From the NCBI GenBank assembly GCA_034687125.1, contig JAQGBZ010000336.1, forward strand, positions 1 through 64,000: a stretch of 64,000 bases of DNA, in the 5' to 3' direction. Both the position numbers and the translations under genes were made by a program. The notes under the pieces were generated by a model that was not told the origin of the DNA, ran no database searches, and saw only the letters and a list, made by a program, of their open reading frames with translations. Shown here in pieces: positions 40,001 through 53,403 of the stretch (position 1 is its first letter; each line of letters starts with the position of its first letter). This DNA comes from Neelides folsomi. Lineage: Eukaryota; Arthropoda; Collembola; Neelipleona; Neelidae.

Positions 40001-43000
40001 GGTGAAGAAAGAATGGGTCTTTCCCATGAGAAGTCGGGAAAAGCCGAAGTATAACCACACAATCTCGACGTCAACAGAGGCGGAACTTTTTCCTCACTTT
40101 CCATTTCTCATGATTCATTCCCTCCAGATAGGGGCCAAAGAGTGACATGCGAGGAGTTTACCATGGAACAAATAGAAAGCACTTACCTCTGCGAGAACAC
40201 CGAGATTTAATTGGTTTATGTAAATAGGGAAGGTCTTGTCACTTTAGGACGCGGAGAAGGAACAGGATGTAAGGACGAACATTAGCCCAAGTCAAATCAG
40301 AAAGAGGAGATTAAAGAGTTTGGGGGTAATAAGGATTAGTCACGAATGGGTCCGACAGCCCACGTGTCCTTCTGCCGAATGGTAATTCTAACAAGACTCC
40401 TCAATCGACGACGATGAACTCCAACTGTGAGTCTCTCAGCCCACCTCTCTTAATGAAGGTTGACAGGAAATTTGTATCTCGGCACTCCGCTCACAATCCG
40501 GGAGGCGAAGTGGAAATTTCCTCTTGAGATTAATTAGAGGAAAAGGATTACCAGTCTGTTGGAATGAAGGGCGATTATCAGAGAGTGGAGCTTTGTGACT
40601 CGACCTCTGCCCCGCGACTGGCGGAATGCGGAGTTAATGAGTTGATCTAAGCAAAGGAAAGGCAAGTGGCGGGGAGAGGAGCCCAACGAGAGAGAGAGAG
40701 TAAGATTGGGACGACCACACGGCCTGAATTTATAGAATGTGAAAATGTTTGGAAGTTTGTAAGTTGAGCCTAAATGGTTGGGTGTTCGGACAGAAGCAGG
40801 ATCTGCCTCTGGCTCGGAAGAAAGGGGAAGAACGTTACATCCCAAAAGGGTAAGGTTCTCAGGCATTCATAGGGAATTTCGCCAGCACCCGGACACCGGG
40901 TGGGCCAACCGACCGAGGAGAACCGAGGAGGTACTTTTACTCCCTTTCTTCAATGGCTCTCAGACAGGAACTTTTACACTGTCTCCCTGCTTTCAAAGGG
41001 TTCGGTTTTGCGGGCGCCTTGGTTGCGCATTCTCTGCCCTACGACCCTTATCCTCCTGCTCTGCATCCTTCAATATTCCCTTAATATGTATATCTGGATT
41101 TCTGGAATATCAATGGGATAAGATAAAAATCCCTTTCTGTCTTACCGCAAATGCCCCTTTGCCCATCTTGGCGAGAGAAAAACTTTCAAGGTGATTTGCA
41201 GGAAATTCACATGATGAACGAATCACTTTGAAATCTTCACACATCCCAACCACAAAGACACCTTTCATTACATATAGGAAATATTTAAGGTCTTTGTAGT
41301 TCGAGCTAAACTCCCTTTTTATCAAAACCTTATGTATAACATGTAAAATCAGTCTTTATTGAAAAACTACTTACTTGGGCTTATTGTTAGAGAATGAAAT
41401 TATGTCACTTGCATAAATGCACATTATGCAAATACTAATATTGTGTATTTATGTAATATTTATGATTAAGTATACTGTATATACTCATTGTAGAGTACAG
41501 ATATGCAATTTTCCAACCGGTTTATCGTTAGTTTAAGAATAGTTGTAGTAACTTATTTATTTAAATGCTTATTGAGTCGTATTTGAATAGACGGTAAATT
41601 CTGTGTCTGGTCGCTTAAATCCAATTCGAAAAATCCGGGAGGAATTCAACCAACATCAAAAGAAAGTTGAGTAGTGGAGTACAAAGACATACAAATATTT
41701 GTAGTGGGTCTTTGAGGGCATAAGGAGCTCAGCGGAGAGCAAGGTTCGTTTGAAGGTCTAATCTTTCGATTAATTGACGGGAATGTGAATGATGGCTATA
41801 AGAGATTAAGGGAATTGAAAGCTTTCTTCGACTTTACCTTTGCCAAAGAGATTTCCCCGAGTCTCTCCCTTTATGCTTGTCTTAAAACTGAGCGATTCTT
41901 ATAATTTCCTCCCTTATCCATCATTTCTGGAAAGAGAAATGGGGAGGGAAGGTCTTTTATTTGGACAGCCGGAGTTGAAAGTTGAGAGTGAAAGGAAGGA
42001 ACATCAAATCAATTCATGTTTGAGACTTCCAATTAACTTCCTTTCGCACTTAGGAAAATGGGCCAAGATAGGAAAAGTTTTCTCTTATTTCATCATTAGC
42101 TCGCATGTTTAGTACAAGTCTATTTAATAGATTTCTTTCTCACTCGAATAACATACTTGCCTATAGTAAGTTCATTTGAGATTAGTTGATTAAAGTTATG
42201 TACATTTATATAGGTAGGTGCAATGTACTCACTAATAAATTCATATTATTGCACAGCCTACATACTCTATGTATTTATATTAGGTTTGGTATTATATTTA
42301 GTTCTTTTTGGATTGGCATTTTGGAAGATATACATATGATATATCCTTTAGTCAGTTTCAAAATCATTACTTATCGAACTTGGGTTAGATTGCATTATAA
42401 AGATTCATTATTTTAACTTACAACCTTAATTGAATATACACGCTTTCAAATTTATTAAATTGAATCTCCTATCTAACCAAAAGTTTGAGGAGTAATTGGT
42501 TCTAGGTGAGAAACGATTGATTTAGCTTCATTTCAATTTATAAGAATGTTATTTAAACTTAAACTTTAACAATAAAATAATCAAACAACTTTAAGAATAA
42601 ATACCTACATACAGTGTGTTAGCTATATTATATGCAGTGTTCTAAAAGCTATTTAGAAAGCTTTAGAAAAGAACACTAGATAGTAATCGGTATATATGCG
42701 TAAAAAATTAATTAAAAATGAAATATAAAAATGAAATATTGACAAATAATTAAGCGTACCTTACTTACAATGTATTTAAGTATAATATTGGAATTTATGC
42801 ATTAATTATTGTTATCTTAATAATGAAATCTTGAATATTTTGGATAATCCTACAATGTAAAATTCTTCATTCAGGAATTTCAATTCCAAGTTGTTCGGAC
42901 TGATTATTTAAGCAGCGTTATTCCCTTGATATTTCCAAGAATTGTGAAAGGAATAAAATTAATTTATAAAGCGACCGAAAGAGGATAATAAAGTAATCCA

Positions 43001-46000
43001 AATCTAGACAAACAAGATATGCTTTCCCATGTAATAAATTGTGGTTCATGCAGCATTCTAAAAGACCACTGTACTCCTTGTGTGAAGTGAATAAAGCGAT
43101 GCAAATCTTGAGTAAGTCGCCTCAATGTTTGCCCTTTCCCTTTTAATAATAAGTAAATGTGTCAACAAAGAAAAGGAAACGGATTGTTACATCTGGAATA
43201 ACGATGCAAAGGCCCAAAGGCCTTTTCTTAAAAAAAGAATTCAATTTCGATTCAAATCTTTCTTAATCCCTAATGTTGACTCAACCTCAAGAATTGATTT
43301 TTCTCTTGTAATCCGCCACTTTGCTGGCTGAGACCATCCGCGAATAAAGTCTGACAGGAATTCTCTCTTTCTCATGTCAACGCTTTCCTCTTTCTACTTC
43401 TTCAAATGTCTCTTCTCCTTTCGAGTAACTCTTTTAGGGCGACCACAAAAACTTTCTCCCAATATCTGGTTTCTACTTCCAACCTTTTATCGACCATGAA
43501 ACATTATCCAGATGCAAATATTTAATTAATTTTCTCACATTAGGATGATTAATTGCTTTATCCGTAATTGTTATTTGACTCTTTTCATATTCATTATTGT
43601 CTTAAACTTCCTATTACTTTTAAATACATAAAGTATAAAAGGATTTTTAATTATGTTAATGACTTACCAATATAACTTACTTTAATTTATTAAGTGAAGT
43701 GATACGTACAGATAAGTATGTTTGTATATATTTATTTTAGGAAATTTTAAATAAAATTTTAAAATTACATATAATTATGTATAACTGGAAATCCAATGAA
43801 TAAGCATAAATCCATTATTTTGAATGAAATACTCTAAAAGTAACATCCATATTATTATATTTCTGTAGCATACATATCAGTAGAGTACATTATTATAGTA
43901 TTAAGTATAACCCAATAAGCAGCCTTTTTGAGAATTCTTTAATTTTAAGGAAACGTGTGAAGAAGTGGAGATTGAAGAAAAAGAAACCTCAGCTGTTTGA
44001 TTCTCTTTTCTCCACATACTCCGATTTTTGGTGAGGTTAACTTTTTTTTAACTTTTGCCAATGGAGAACTTGGAAAACGCGCCTATTACTTTCCTCAAAT
44101 GTTGAATGAAGTTCATTCATCCTCTCCAATTTATTAAAAAAGTTAAATAATTGCCTCAAAATAGCCTTTTTTGAACATTACTCCCAAAAATTCTTATATC
44201 AGAGTGCCAATAAATAAGTGCCATAGATGATATTATAAAAAATTAAATATATGTAGGTATATAAATTAATGAACTACTTACGTTTTATATTAATGAACTG
44301 TACAGACTGATAATAAGTATTTGAATATAATCTTATACAATGAAATAAGTACTTAATTTGGCCCGCCTATGATAATGGTTTAATATTTTTTAACAAAATA
44401 ATATTTTAGTTATATGTTGTATGGTACATAAGCAAGTAGGAAATACCTAGGTATGTACACTATAATATCCATAATATAGAATACATTAATTTTGCTTAAT
44501 ACATAGGTATACCATATACGCATATCACATTTGCGTCCTTTATCAAATGAAAGAAAAGTTCTGGGTCCAACTAAAATATCAATGGCTCTTTTTTGTCAGA
44601 AAAGAGGAAATGGAACTTTTTCATATTTCATACATACAAGTCGCAAAACATGAAAGCTCTATACACCTATTACCTTTGATGAAATACATATTTTTATTTT
44701 CCCCAGAACTTTGATGATATTCTTCTCACACAAACTTGTATCTTATTTTTTATTTCTCCTCAATTTTTTTTTCAAATTTTACTTTGAATTTATGAGGAAA
44801 GTCTTTAAGGAACCCAAAGTTTTCTCAATATTTCGATCTAAAATAGTCTCGTAAAGTCAGTCCAAATATCTAAACTTAAGTTTTATTTTTAGGACATAAT
44901 AACAATAACAATGGAATTCTTACATCTTCGAGGCTCACACATGAAAAAATTATATGAGAGCACTTAAATAGAACATTAATAGCTATTGTGTAATATTAAA
45001 AGTTATGCCTAAATACATTACACGCATATAATATTACTCCATATAATATTAAGTACATTCATGCAGATATTCAATATTGATAAGTTGATAACTGATAAGA
45101 TTTGATATTATTAGTAATGAGACTTATCCGGATCATTGCCCTTTTTGTATAATATTTTCTTAAATAGCTTAATAAAGCAATTCAGCAATTCAATTAGTAC
45201 ACCATGGTGGAAAGAGGAAGGATGTTGCCTTGTATTAGCTTCAGTCCTTTAGAACGCCAACGTTCAAAGTTTTCTCATCGGGAACGTTGTTGAGAAATGA
45301 GATACTGAATGGAATGCTCATACGCCCTTCTGTGAAAATAACAAAACTTTCCTATCTTAAGGTGTCGGATAAAATGTACACGCGAATTCTCCGCTAGATA
45401 CCATGAAGAACCGAGCTGCCACTCTGCTGCGAAAGTTGGTAACTTTTTCTCTTATGCTTTCCCTTTACGCTTTATATCAAACAACGGTATTTACAGGCAT
45501 TTTTTCTTGGTAATCTTTAGTAAAATAAACTAACGTCTTGCACGCTGGCAATGAATAATGATTCATAATGACAGGTCATAGCTTAAATCAAAGTCCTTTA
45601 CAATATTATATTGATCTTATCATTCATGTAAAATAAAAACTTATAATCTATTCCAAAAATTGGTGACGTGAGTTTGAAAAACCCGCACATAATTTCCAGC
45701 AATACTAAATTCAATTGAATTGTTACTTTTAATTGTAGTATAACATATACTTATGCTCAACAATGGGATAAATTAATGTTGAGTTGATTATATTTAATGG
45801 GCAATAATAAGTTCAAATGACAAATAATTAACTAAAATGACAATGATTTATTAAAGGAGAATTAAAATATAAAAATGATAAATATTGAATAGCAGAGATA
45901 ATTCATTTTGAGAAGAATCAATCAACATTAGATTCTTTACTGCTTGAATCAATACCAAAGTTTATAATTATTGGGTCAATATAATTATCGATCATATTGT
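37070..46000. other. Long non-coding stretch with GC-richer blocks
   Basis: About 37.5-42.1 kb is GC-richer and purine/pyrimidine-skewed, producing several 70-140-codon ORFs (38200-38571 minus, 40778-41194 plus) without family features. From 42.1 to 46.0 kb the sequence is mostly AT-rich with nothing recognised. It may be the 5' intron of the unrecognised minus-strand gene. Confidence 0.4.
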
Positions 46001-46007
46001 ACTTTTT

Positions 46008-46870
46008 CTAGTAATTTGCCTCTTCTTTCCAACAGCGTTCAATGACGTCTCTCCAGTTCTGTAGGATAACTTTATTGCATCCTTTTTTGAATAGCTGAAT
46101 AATACCATTGATCCGTTCGAAATTGTGTGTTGCAATGTATTTCTTCACTTGTACCCAAATTAACTCAATTGGATTAAAAACGCAATGATAAGGAGGCAGT
46201 CATAAAATGGAATGAACATGAGCTTTTGTTATCTCGTCAATTTCATACACGATATGCCTGTCTTTGTTTTCTTAGTTATGATAAGTTTGTACAATTTGAT
46301 TTTGAGTCCATCTTCAGGAAAATAGATATCTTTGAATTTGAGCCAATCAATCATTTCACCTTTCCTTGAGTTCGATGTTGGGATTTTCTCTTTCCTAAAT
46401 GGGACATTATTAATAAACAAGAATTACATTTAAATTCAAAACTATTTTATATTTAATTAACTCTGCGAGTAATAACGTGCATTATCCATTATCACAACGG
46501 TATTCGGTTGGAGTTTTGGAAGGAATTTTTCAACATGTTATGCTCTCTTGGTCTATTTACGCCTTCCATTAGATCTTCATTCTCTTGATTCTCTTCACTT
46601 TCTTCGTGACTCACGATTTTTTTAATTGTTGAAAGCCCAGTTAACAATGCGGTTAACTCTTTGATCTGTGGATATTAACAAATTATTCAATAAGGTATGT
46701 GATATTTTTTATTTCAACTCACTACTATTGATTTGAGAATCTTACCCTTTCTTGACCTTTGAAGGAAATGAATTTATTCTTTTTGTCCATACTGAAAATT
46801 AGCAAATTTCTATATACCGCATTCACCACTTTTTCTTGGCCAGTCCTTAATCGATGCAATTTTTATTTCT
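46008..46870 (-). pseudogene. DDE transposase fossil (Tc1/mariner-like)
   Basis: Minus-strand remnants of one transposase, broken by stops and frameshifts. In order: an N-terminal fragment RTGQEKVVNAVYRNLLIF near 46840; the second catalytic block TVVIMDNARYYSQ near 46456-46494, the IMDNARYHS motif of DDE_3 transposases; FRKEKIPTSNSRKGEMIDWL near 46340-46400; and the C-terminal LPPYHCVFNPIELIW near 46155-46199, running to WKEEANY and a stop at 46010-46008. No intact frame joins them, and no terminal repeats were found. Confidence 0.75.
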
Positions 46871-47079
46871 TAAAAATAGTAGCCATAATTTAAGATTATG
46901 TTGAACTCGAATTTAATACATTGAACTGAATTAATAAAAAACAAATAAACAATAAACAAAAAATGAAATAAACTAAAAGCTTTACTTCCATGCATTTGAT
47001 CAGAGTTTTATATAAAAATTATAATATTAACTAGAATTTTAAATTCAAATATAATATAATATTGTAAATATTAATTTGG

Positions 47080-47660
47080 ACAAAAAGAAAGTTTGAGACA
47101 GGAGAAAAACCATATAAATGAAAATTACGCAAATATTCATACGACCTGAAGGGAAATTTAGAACTTCACACGAGAACTCACAAGGGAGAAACACCATACA
47201 AATGCAAATATTTATTTGGACAGAAGGAAAGTTTAAATCTGTACATGAGATTTCACACCGGAGAATTAATCCTGTCAGAAAGGACTTATACTACTTCACA
47301 TAAGAACTCACACCGTTGAAAAACCATACAAGTTCAAAATATGCGATTTTCTGTATTGAAAGGAGATTTAGTGAAACACACGAGAAGACACAATGGAGAA
47401 AAACAATACAAATGAAAAATTTGCTAATATTCATCCCCATTAAAAGATTTAGAGAGACACATGAGAAGACACTCGTTAGAAAAACCATTCAAGTGCAAAA
47501 AATGTTCATTTTTTCAAAAGAAACATTTAGGTAGATTGTCACGAGAAAATTCACAATGTGAAAAATTGTGCAGATTATGCGAATATTCATTCCGAAGGAT
47601 TGAATATTTAATAGCGCACATTAGAATTCACAAGAGAGTAAAACAATATATAATAAGCTT
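47080..47660 (+). pseudogene. Degenerate C2H2 zinc-finger array
   Basis: Repeats of about 84 bases keep the linker and histidine pattern of tandem C2H2 fingers in several frames. Examples are GEKPYK near 47100, HTRTHKGETPYKCK near 47175-47220, MRFHTGE near 47245, HTRRHNGEKQYK near 47380, HMRRHSLEKPFKCKKC near 47455-47510 and AHIRIHKR near 47615. Many zinc-ligand cysteines are lost and frames shift or stop, so the array cannot encode a working protein. It is a decayed paralogue or the remnant of a captured exon. Confidence 0.8.
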
Positions 47661-49615
47661 AAAATATTCAATCACTCATTTAAATGGAGGGCAAATTTTT
47701 TTCATCGGGTCTGAATACTTAAATTAATAAATATTTAAGCTATAGTCGATTCGGAAAAAATATGATAATGTTTTTACGGCCCTTAAAATAAGCTCGTCAG
47801 CAGAAAATTTATAATTGTGATTCAATTACAAATAAGAAAGTGAATGAAATGACAAGATTGCGACAGCTCAATGTAAATACTTTCCCCTCCCTTTCTAATA
47901 TAAAAAAACTTTTCGAGGATGCTGAAAATCTATCAATTAAATTACTTATCCTTTTGGGGATTATCCTTGCATAATAAATTCTCCAACAGCGGCGGGTTCT
48001 TTCTTTTCATCCCACGTTCTATTAATTTATTTCTCTCTTCTTTTAAGAGAGTGCCTTGGTCTTCCCTTGAGCCTCTCGCCACTTCCAGAACTGGTGAATA
48101 GGCTCATTATGACCCTTTCAACAAACTCCCTTGTCTCATCCTCCGTGTCAATTAACAACTTTTAAAATTGAGGTCTTGAAAGAGGGAAGCCGGAGGGAAC
48201 AGAGACAAAAGTATGGATGTGTTTGTTGTAGAAAATCGATGGATTCAGATAGAAGACAATGTTAATACATAGCATTAAAGAATTATAAGTAAGTACATAC
48301 ATTCATTCATGCCATATTGAATGTGAGTGAACATGTACAGATGAATGGTACATGTATTAGAATGTCATTTTATTCAACAATCGTAGGAGCCTTTCTGGTC
48401 CCATCCATGCCATGTTTTGAAAGTGAATGAATCTCCATCAATATTCTCTTGCCGATCTGATCCCGCATGCATGCTTTTCTATTTCCCATCTTGTTTTCTC
48501 GTTTGGATCCTGAAAGTTTTTGAGTTTGCAGTTGAGAGTTGAAAAGGTTTTGAAAATTCTTCAAAGTTCGAATTCTAAAATGCTTACAAAGGAGAAAATC
48601 CTTTAGGACAAACGGGTAGTAACCACTATACTTTGAGACATTATATCATTGACCACTTCGACGTATACAATACATACCTACGTATCTTATCCGAGAGTTC
48701 TAAGTCCAATATCGTACTCAAAGGCTCAAGATTCAAGAAAGGTTCTGTAGTTATTTACTAAAAGGAGTAACTGATGCATAATATTGGAATTTGGCATTTT
48801 GAAAATTACTAAACTAAACGAATTCCATAATTTTCTTATTGATCATACCAGAAACTTTGGCCATTTTTTACTTTTGAAAATCCTGAAACATTTTTCCATG
48901 TATTTGATCTTCTTTGCATCATTTGGTAATTACGTGCTTCTTATAACAATACCCATATATTATCTCAAAAATTTCCATAAAATATGGCAATATAAGGAAT
49001 GAATTTACTAGAAATTCTACATACAATATTGAATAAAAAAATAGTTGGGAATGTAATTTAAACTCGTAATATAAATCTTGACGCTGAAATTTTTATTATT
49101 CCTTAAATTAAAGTTTGAACTTGGTTTAACAATGATAACAACAGGTTATAAGACTTTTTTTACATCTTTTTTTGTCTTCAAAAATTAATTCGATAAAAAG
49201 TTCAAAGTGTAACGTGAAAATCCAAACTAAAGTTGAAACTCTTTTATATAAATTTTTGCTTACGGTTCGTATATTTAATAAGAAAAGGTTCTAGAACGGA
49301 GCATCCACGCCCACATCAATTCAATGGTAAAGTTTTAGTCTTATCACAAGTAAAAGAAACGAAACAAAGTTATTCGACATTCTTTACTTCATTTATAAGA
49401 AAAATTACTCTTTCCACTATTCCCGTTGAAGGATTAACAAAACCGTGTGTAATGATTCATTATACAAATAAAATAAATCTAATATGTAAACGCGAAAAGA
49501 CATCAAAATAACTAAAGATGAATCCTTATAGTATCCTTATATTACACCTAAAGATAATTTATTTACGATATACTAAATAGATGAGAAGATGAAATAAAAG
49601 TAAACAGTGTTAGCG

Positions 49616-49630
49616 TTAGGTTAGGTTAGG
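49616..49630 (+). repeat. Interstitial (TTAGG)3
   Basis: Three perfect tandem units of the ancestral arthropod telomere repeat. The tract is too short to be a telomere and could be chance, a break-repair scar or a transposon end. Confidence 0.7.
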
Positions 49631-52263
49631 TTATTAACTAATTTCTACACTCTCCTTCTCCAACACTACTACAGTGTACAGTCATCATTCTGTAATAGTG
49701 TATTTGACCATATATGAATCCAATCCTATTTTAATTTCAATGAATTAACATTAATTAGTACTATTAAATTCCGCAAAATATTAAAATAGAAAGATTTCTT
49801 TAAATTTTGTATTATAACTCTGCATGATGCATCGCTTCTTTAAAGTGAGATTTTCAGTAAACGAATCGCATTAATAATAATAATAACCAAAATGGGACAA
49901 ACGATAAAAATTTCACGGCTGATGACTCTCGTGGGAAAGAGAAAAATGGAATTGCAGATATTTCAAAATACTCATTGTCAAAAAATAAAGCGTATAAATT
50001 ACAATGTTGATTGTGTGAATTTAATAAGTGGCAATAAGTCTTCCATTCACACCTTTTTATAGAGTAAAATATTAATTACTTGATTTGTAACATGCAAATT
50101 AAAAGATCTCATCATCAAATGTTTGATATTATAATGAAAAAGTTTAATAAATATATTATTCAATCTTGCTCCTTATAAAACAGTTAAGTCAGCCCTTTCC
50201 ATGTTCTTATAAATAAAAGGTAAATTATTCAAAAATTGAGAATGAAATTTATAATACCTATGTTATAACTGTTATAGATCAGTATATTTATATAGAGTAC
50301 ATAATGATTAATATGTGCATACATATATGTACGTACGTATATAACATATAGTATATGAATCTCATTAAATAAATGCAAATTATAAATATCAGCATTGAGA
50401 ATTATGCAATATGAAATCACGAAATATGAAATAATAACATCTAGAAATTTGCCATGATTTTATCGAAGTCACTTCAATTCATTATCGAATTAATGTTCAA
50501 ATATCTGTAAATGCTCTGTTGTAATTAATCATAATCCTAACTATTTGTGTTTTTTATTTCCCACAATGCATTATGAGAGAAAATTATCAAGAATTTTCTG
50601 AACATTCAACAGGAAAGCAGACGCTGGTCCACATGAAGCCAAAGCAAGTTTTCTTATCTTTCCAAAATGCGGATCTTCCCATTGAGAGTTCTTAAGCAAA
50701 AAAAGTTCCTCGAACTAATATCCATTGACTAAAGCGGAGAAAGCATTAAAGTGTGAGAGGAACCGTTTAAAAGAGCTCAGCAAGTGTAAAGATCCCAACT
50801 CGGCCTCAGTTCCCAAATTTACGAGACCGATCTTGGAATGTGATAGCAAGAGAAGGCTAATATTTTTTTCCTTACCCGCCTCATGACCCGGAGAGAGAAA
50901 GAAGACGTTTTCATCTTGCCCCTTCGTGTACAGTATATGGTAAGTATATAGATGTGGAGATATTTCTTCAGCGGAGAAGTACGTGCCGGGAGGTGTGAAA
51001 GGTTGAGTGACACAGGTCGCAGAAGGGAACAGTCTTATGAAACCTGACAAGAGTAGCCGCCAACGTGGAGGATCTATGAGCCGACCTCCATTTACGCAAG
51101 CCCCGGTCTCTTAAAGCGAAAGGAAGAACGACCGGGAAGAAGCCGTTGAAGAACCCAAGAACCTCCTTGAAACCTTCACGGCCCATATTGTGCCCTCAAA
51201 ACTTTTCTGGCCATCACGTTCCCCGAAATGAACCGAGCTAGACCGATTGAGGATTCTCTGGTGGATGTATGGGACGGGTAAAATGGGTGGTAGGGTTTCC
51301 GTTACTTCCTCGCCCAAACTTTCTCTATCAATGGTAAATTTCCACCACGTTGGAATCTTGGGAAGTGGCAAGGTCCACGGAGGAATTCAATTCAACCTAG
51401 AAGCTATAACTGAATCACCTCGTTCCTTTCAAGGTCTGTTGGGTCTGGAGTGAGCTTATTAATTCCACCCCCCCACTTTTCTACCACACGTCCAAACCTC
51501 ATCACCCTTATCAAATGTCTTATTACATGGACATAAAGGGCAGCGTATGACAGTCCTCTCATTCTCACACTCAATTAACACACTATTTTCCTCTCGGAAA
51601 AAGTTTGAAAGGAGTGAATTTTTAAATATCCTTTTATCAAGGGAGATGCAATAAATCAAAATTTTAGAATATCCTCTTGAGAGAATTCTCATGTTATCTC
51701 TCCTCGGCGTGAGGGTGGGGGCGGAGAAACAAAGGAAAAAAATCTATTTAATATACCTTGCATGAATTCACTGGGCTACTTTTACGGTCATGGAACATCC
51801 CTCCGTCGGCGGCATGTGTTCGGCATCAATTCCCACTAGAAAAGGAGAGTGAGAGGAGAAGCAAAATATTACACGTATTAATTCCGCCTTCAGTCGGAGA
51901 GCAAAAGAAACGAGAGAGAGAAAGAAAGTAAAATTGTCAGACAGACGTACATTAATGTGGTTTATGAACTTTCTTTGTCCATGTGACCTTTCCCCTTTCG
52001 GTTTCCCAACAGCTTGCCGATTAACTTCCCGTCTATTAAAATTAAATGTTTGATGAACCATCATATATGGTTAATATAATATGGGTTTTAAATAAAGTAA
52101 TATGCAACTCTTCATGTCTGAACTTTTATTATTATTCTTTGGTAAAGGAAATTTAATTATTGATTAGCTTTTGATTTTGTATGTACCATTATTACATTTA
52201 AGCAAAATATTGATAGGTCATGTTTCTCATGATTAAAGTTAATATTGCATTGCAATGATACTA

Positions 52264-52423
52264 AAGTATCTTTCATTTAAAATGCCCCTTATTTTGAATC
52301 AGCTCCTCACTTGAAGTTATCTCCGCCCATATGTTTAAAATTAACATGAAAATGTTAACGCCCTATCTTCCCCAAGCCGATCCCTGGCGCCAAAATAAGG
52401 GACATTTTATATAAAAGATACTT
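52264..52423. mobile_element. MITE with ~35 bp terminal inverted repeats
   Basis: The ends read AAGTATCTTTCATTTAAAAT on the left and its imperfect inverse on the right, both continuing into CCCTTATTTTG. TA flanks both sides (52262-52263, 52424-52425). 160 bp, non-coding. Confidence 0.75.
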
Positions 52424-53403
52424 TAATACGAGTACATACACAATATGTATGTCACTTTGAAGAACTTTAAATAGGTAAATACATACATTACATACAATAT
52501 TTTTATAAATCATTTTTATGGACTAAATTGATGACTAGTTTCAATCTGATAACTTTCTATAATATACATAATATAGCAAAATACATAATATACATTTATT
52601 TAAAGTTTGGCTTGTTAGCTTGATTTGAAAGATTTTTATAGCATTTAAAGTTTGCAAAATTGCAGATTTGTGTTTCAAATGTAATAAAAACTTGAGTGAT
52701 TTGAAAAGTTTTCATTCGAAAATTGCAATGTTGAATGACTTTGCATAGATATCAAGTAGTCTTAAACTTTATAATTATTGCATATTGATAATACTGGTAT
52801 TGAGTTGTGTTATCGTTACATATTATCAGTAAATGCACAACTCTCGTTTTAGCAGTAAGAATTTAGCTACATAAATAACATAATATGTAAATACCTAAAA
52901 AAAATAATAACAATAATATGTATTATATTTTATATAGATTACTTACGTATGTACTCCAATACAATATATTTTTAAATCAAATGTGCCTAGTCATCAAAGT
53001 TCATTTTGGAAAATGCCATGCATAAATGATACGCTTGTTTTTAAACATTTAATATGCTATTACAAACATAACATTTCACATTCATGTCGTGTTTTTGATA
53101 TTTTGTTTCCCATTAAAGTTGCACAATAACATAATAGACATAATTTCATCTTTAGATTTTGATATAATTTTACTCTGTATTACTATTATTAAATATGGAT
53201 AATCTGTGAAAAAATATCATTAATGTGGAAATGTCATGTTAAACAACGTACTAGCAATAGCAAATATTGGACAGGATTTACTATTTAAAACTAAAAACAA
53301 AAGATACAAATTAACAAATAATAGGATACGAATGAAAGGCTTTAAATTCTTCAAAGTGCTACCACCATTTACCAATGAATTTTGAAAATGAATTATTGTT
53401 GAG

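Larger units (their letters stand above)
47700..53390. other. Intergenic stretch between zinc-finger fossil and HPS3
   Basis: AT-rich apart from a GC-richer block at about 50590-52060. It contains the TTAGG cluster and one MITE. ORFs inside the GC-richer block occur in several frames and on both strands with no family features. Confidence 0.45.

Noticed and set aside
40778-41194. 138-codon plus-strand ORF
   Set aside because: Overlapping ORFs occur in other frames and on the other strand in the same GC-richer block; no family features.
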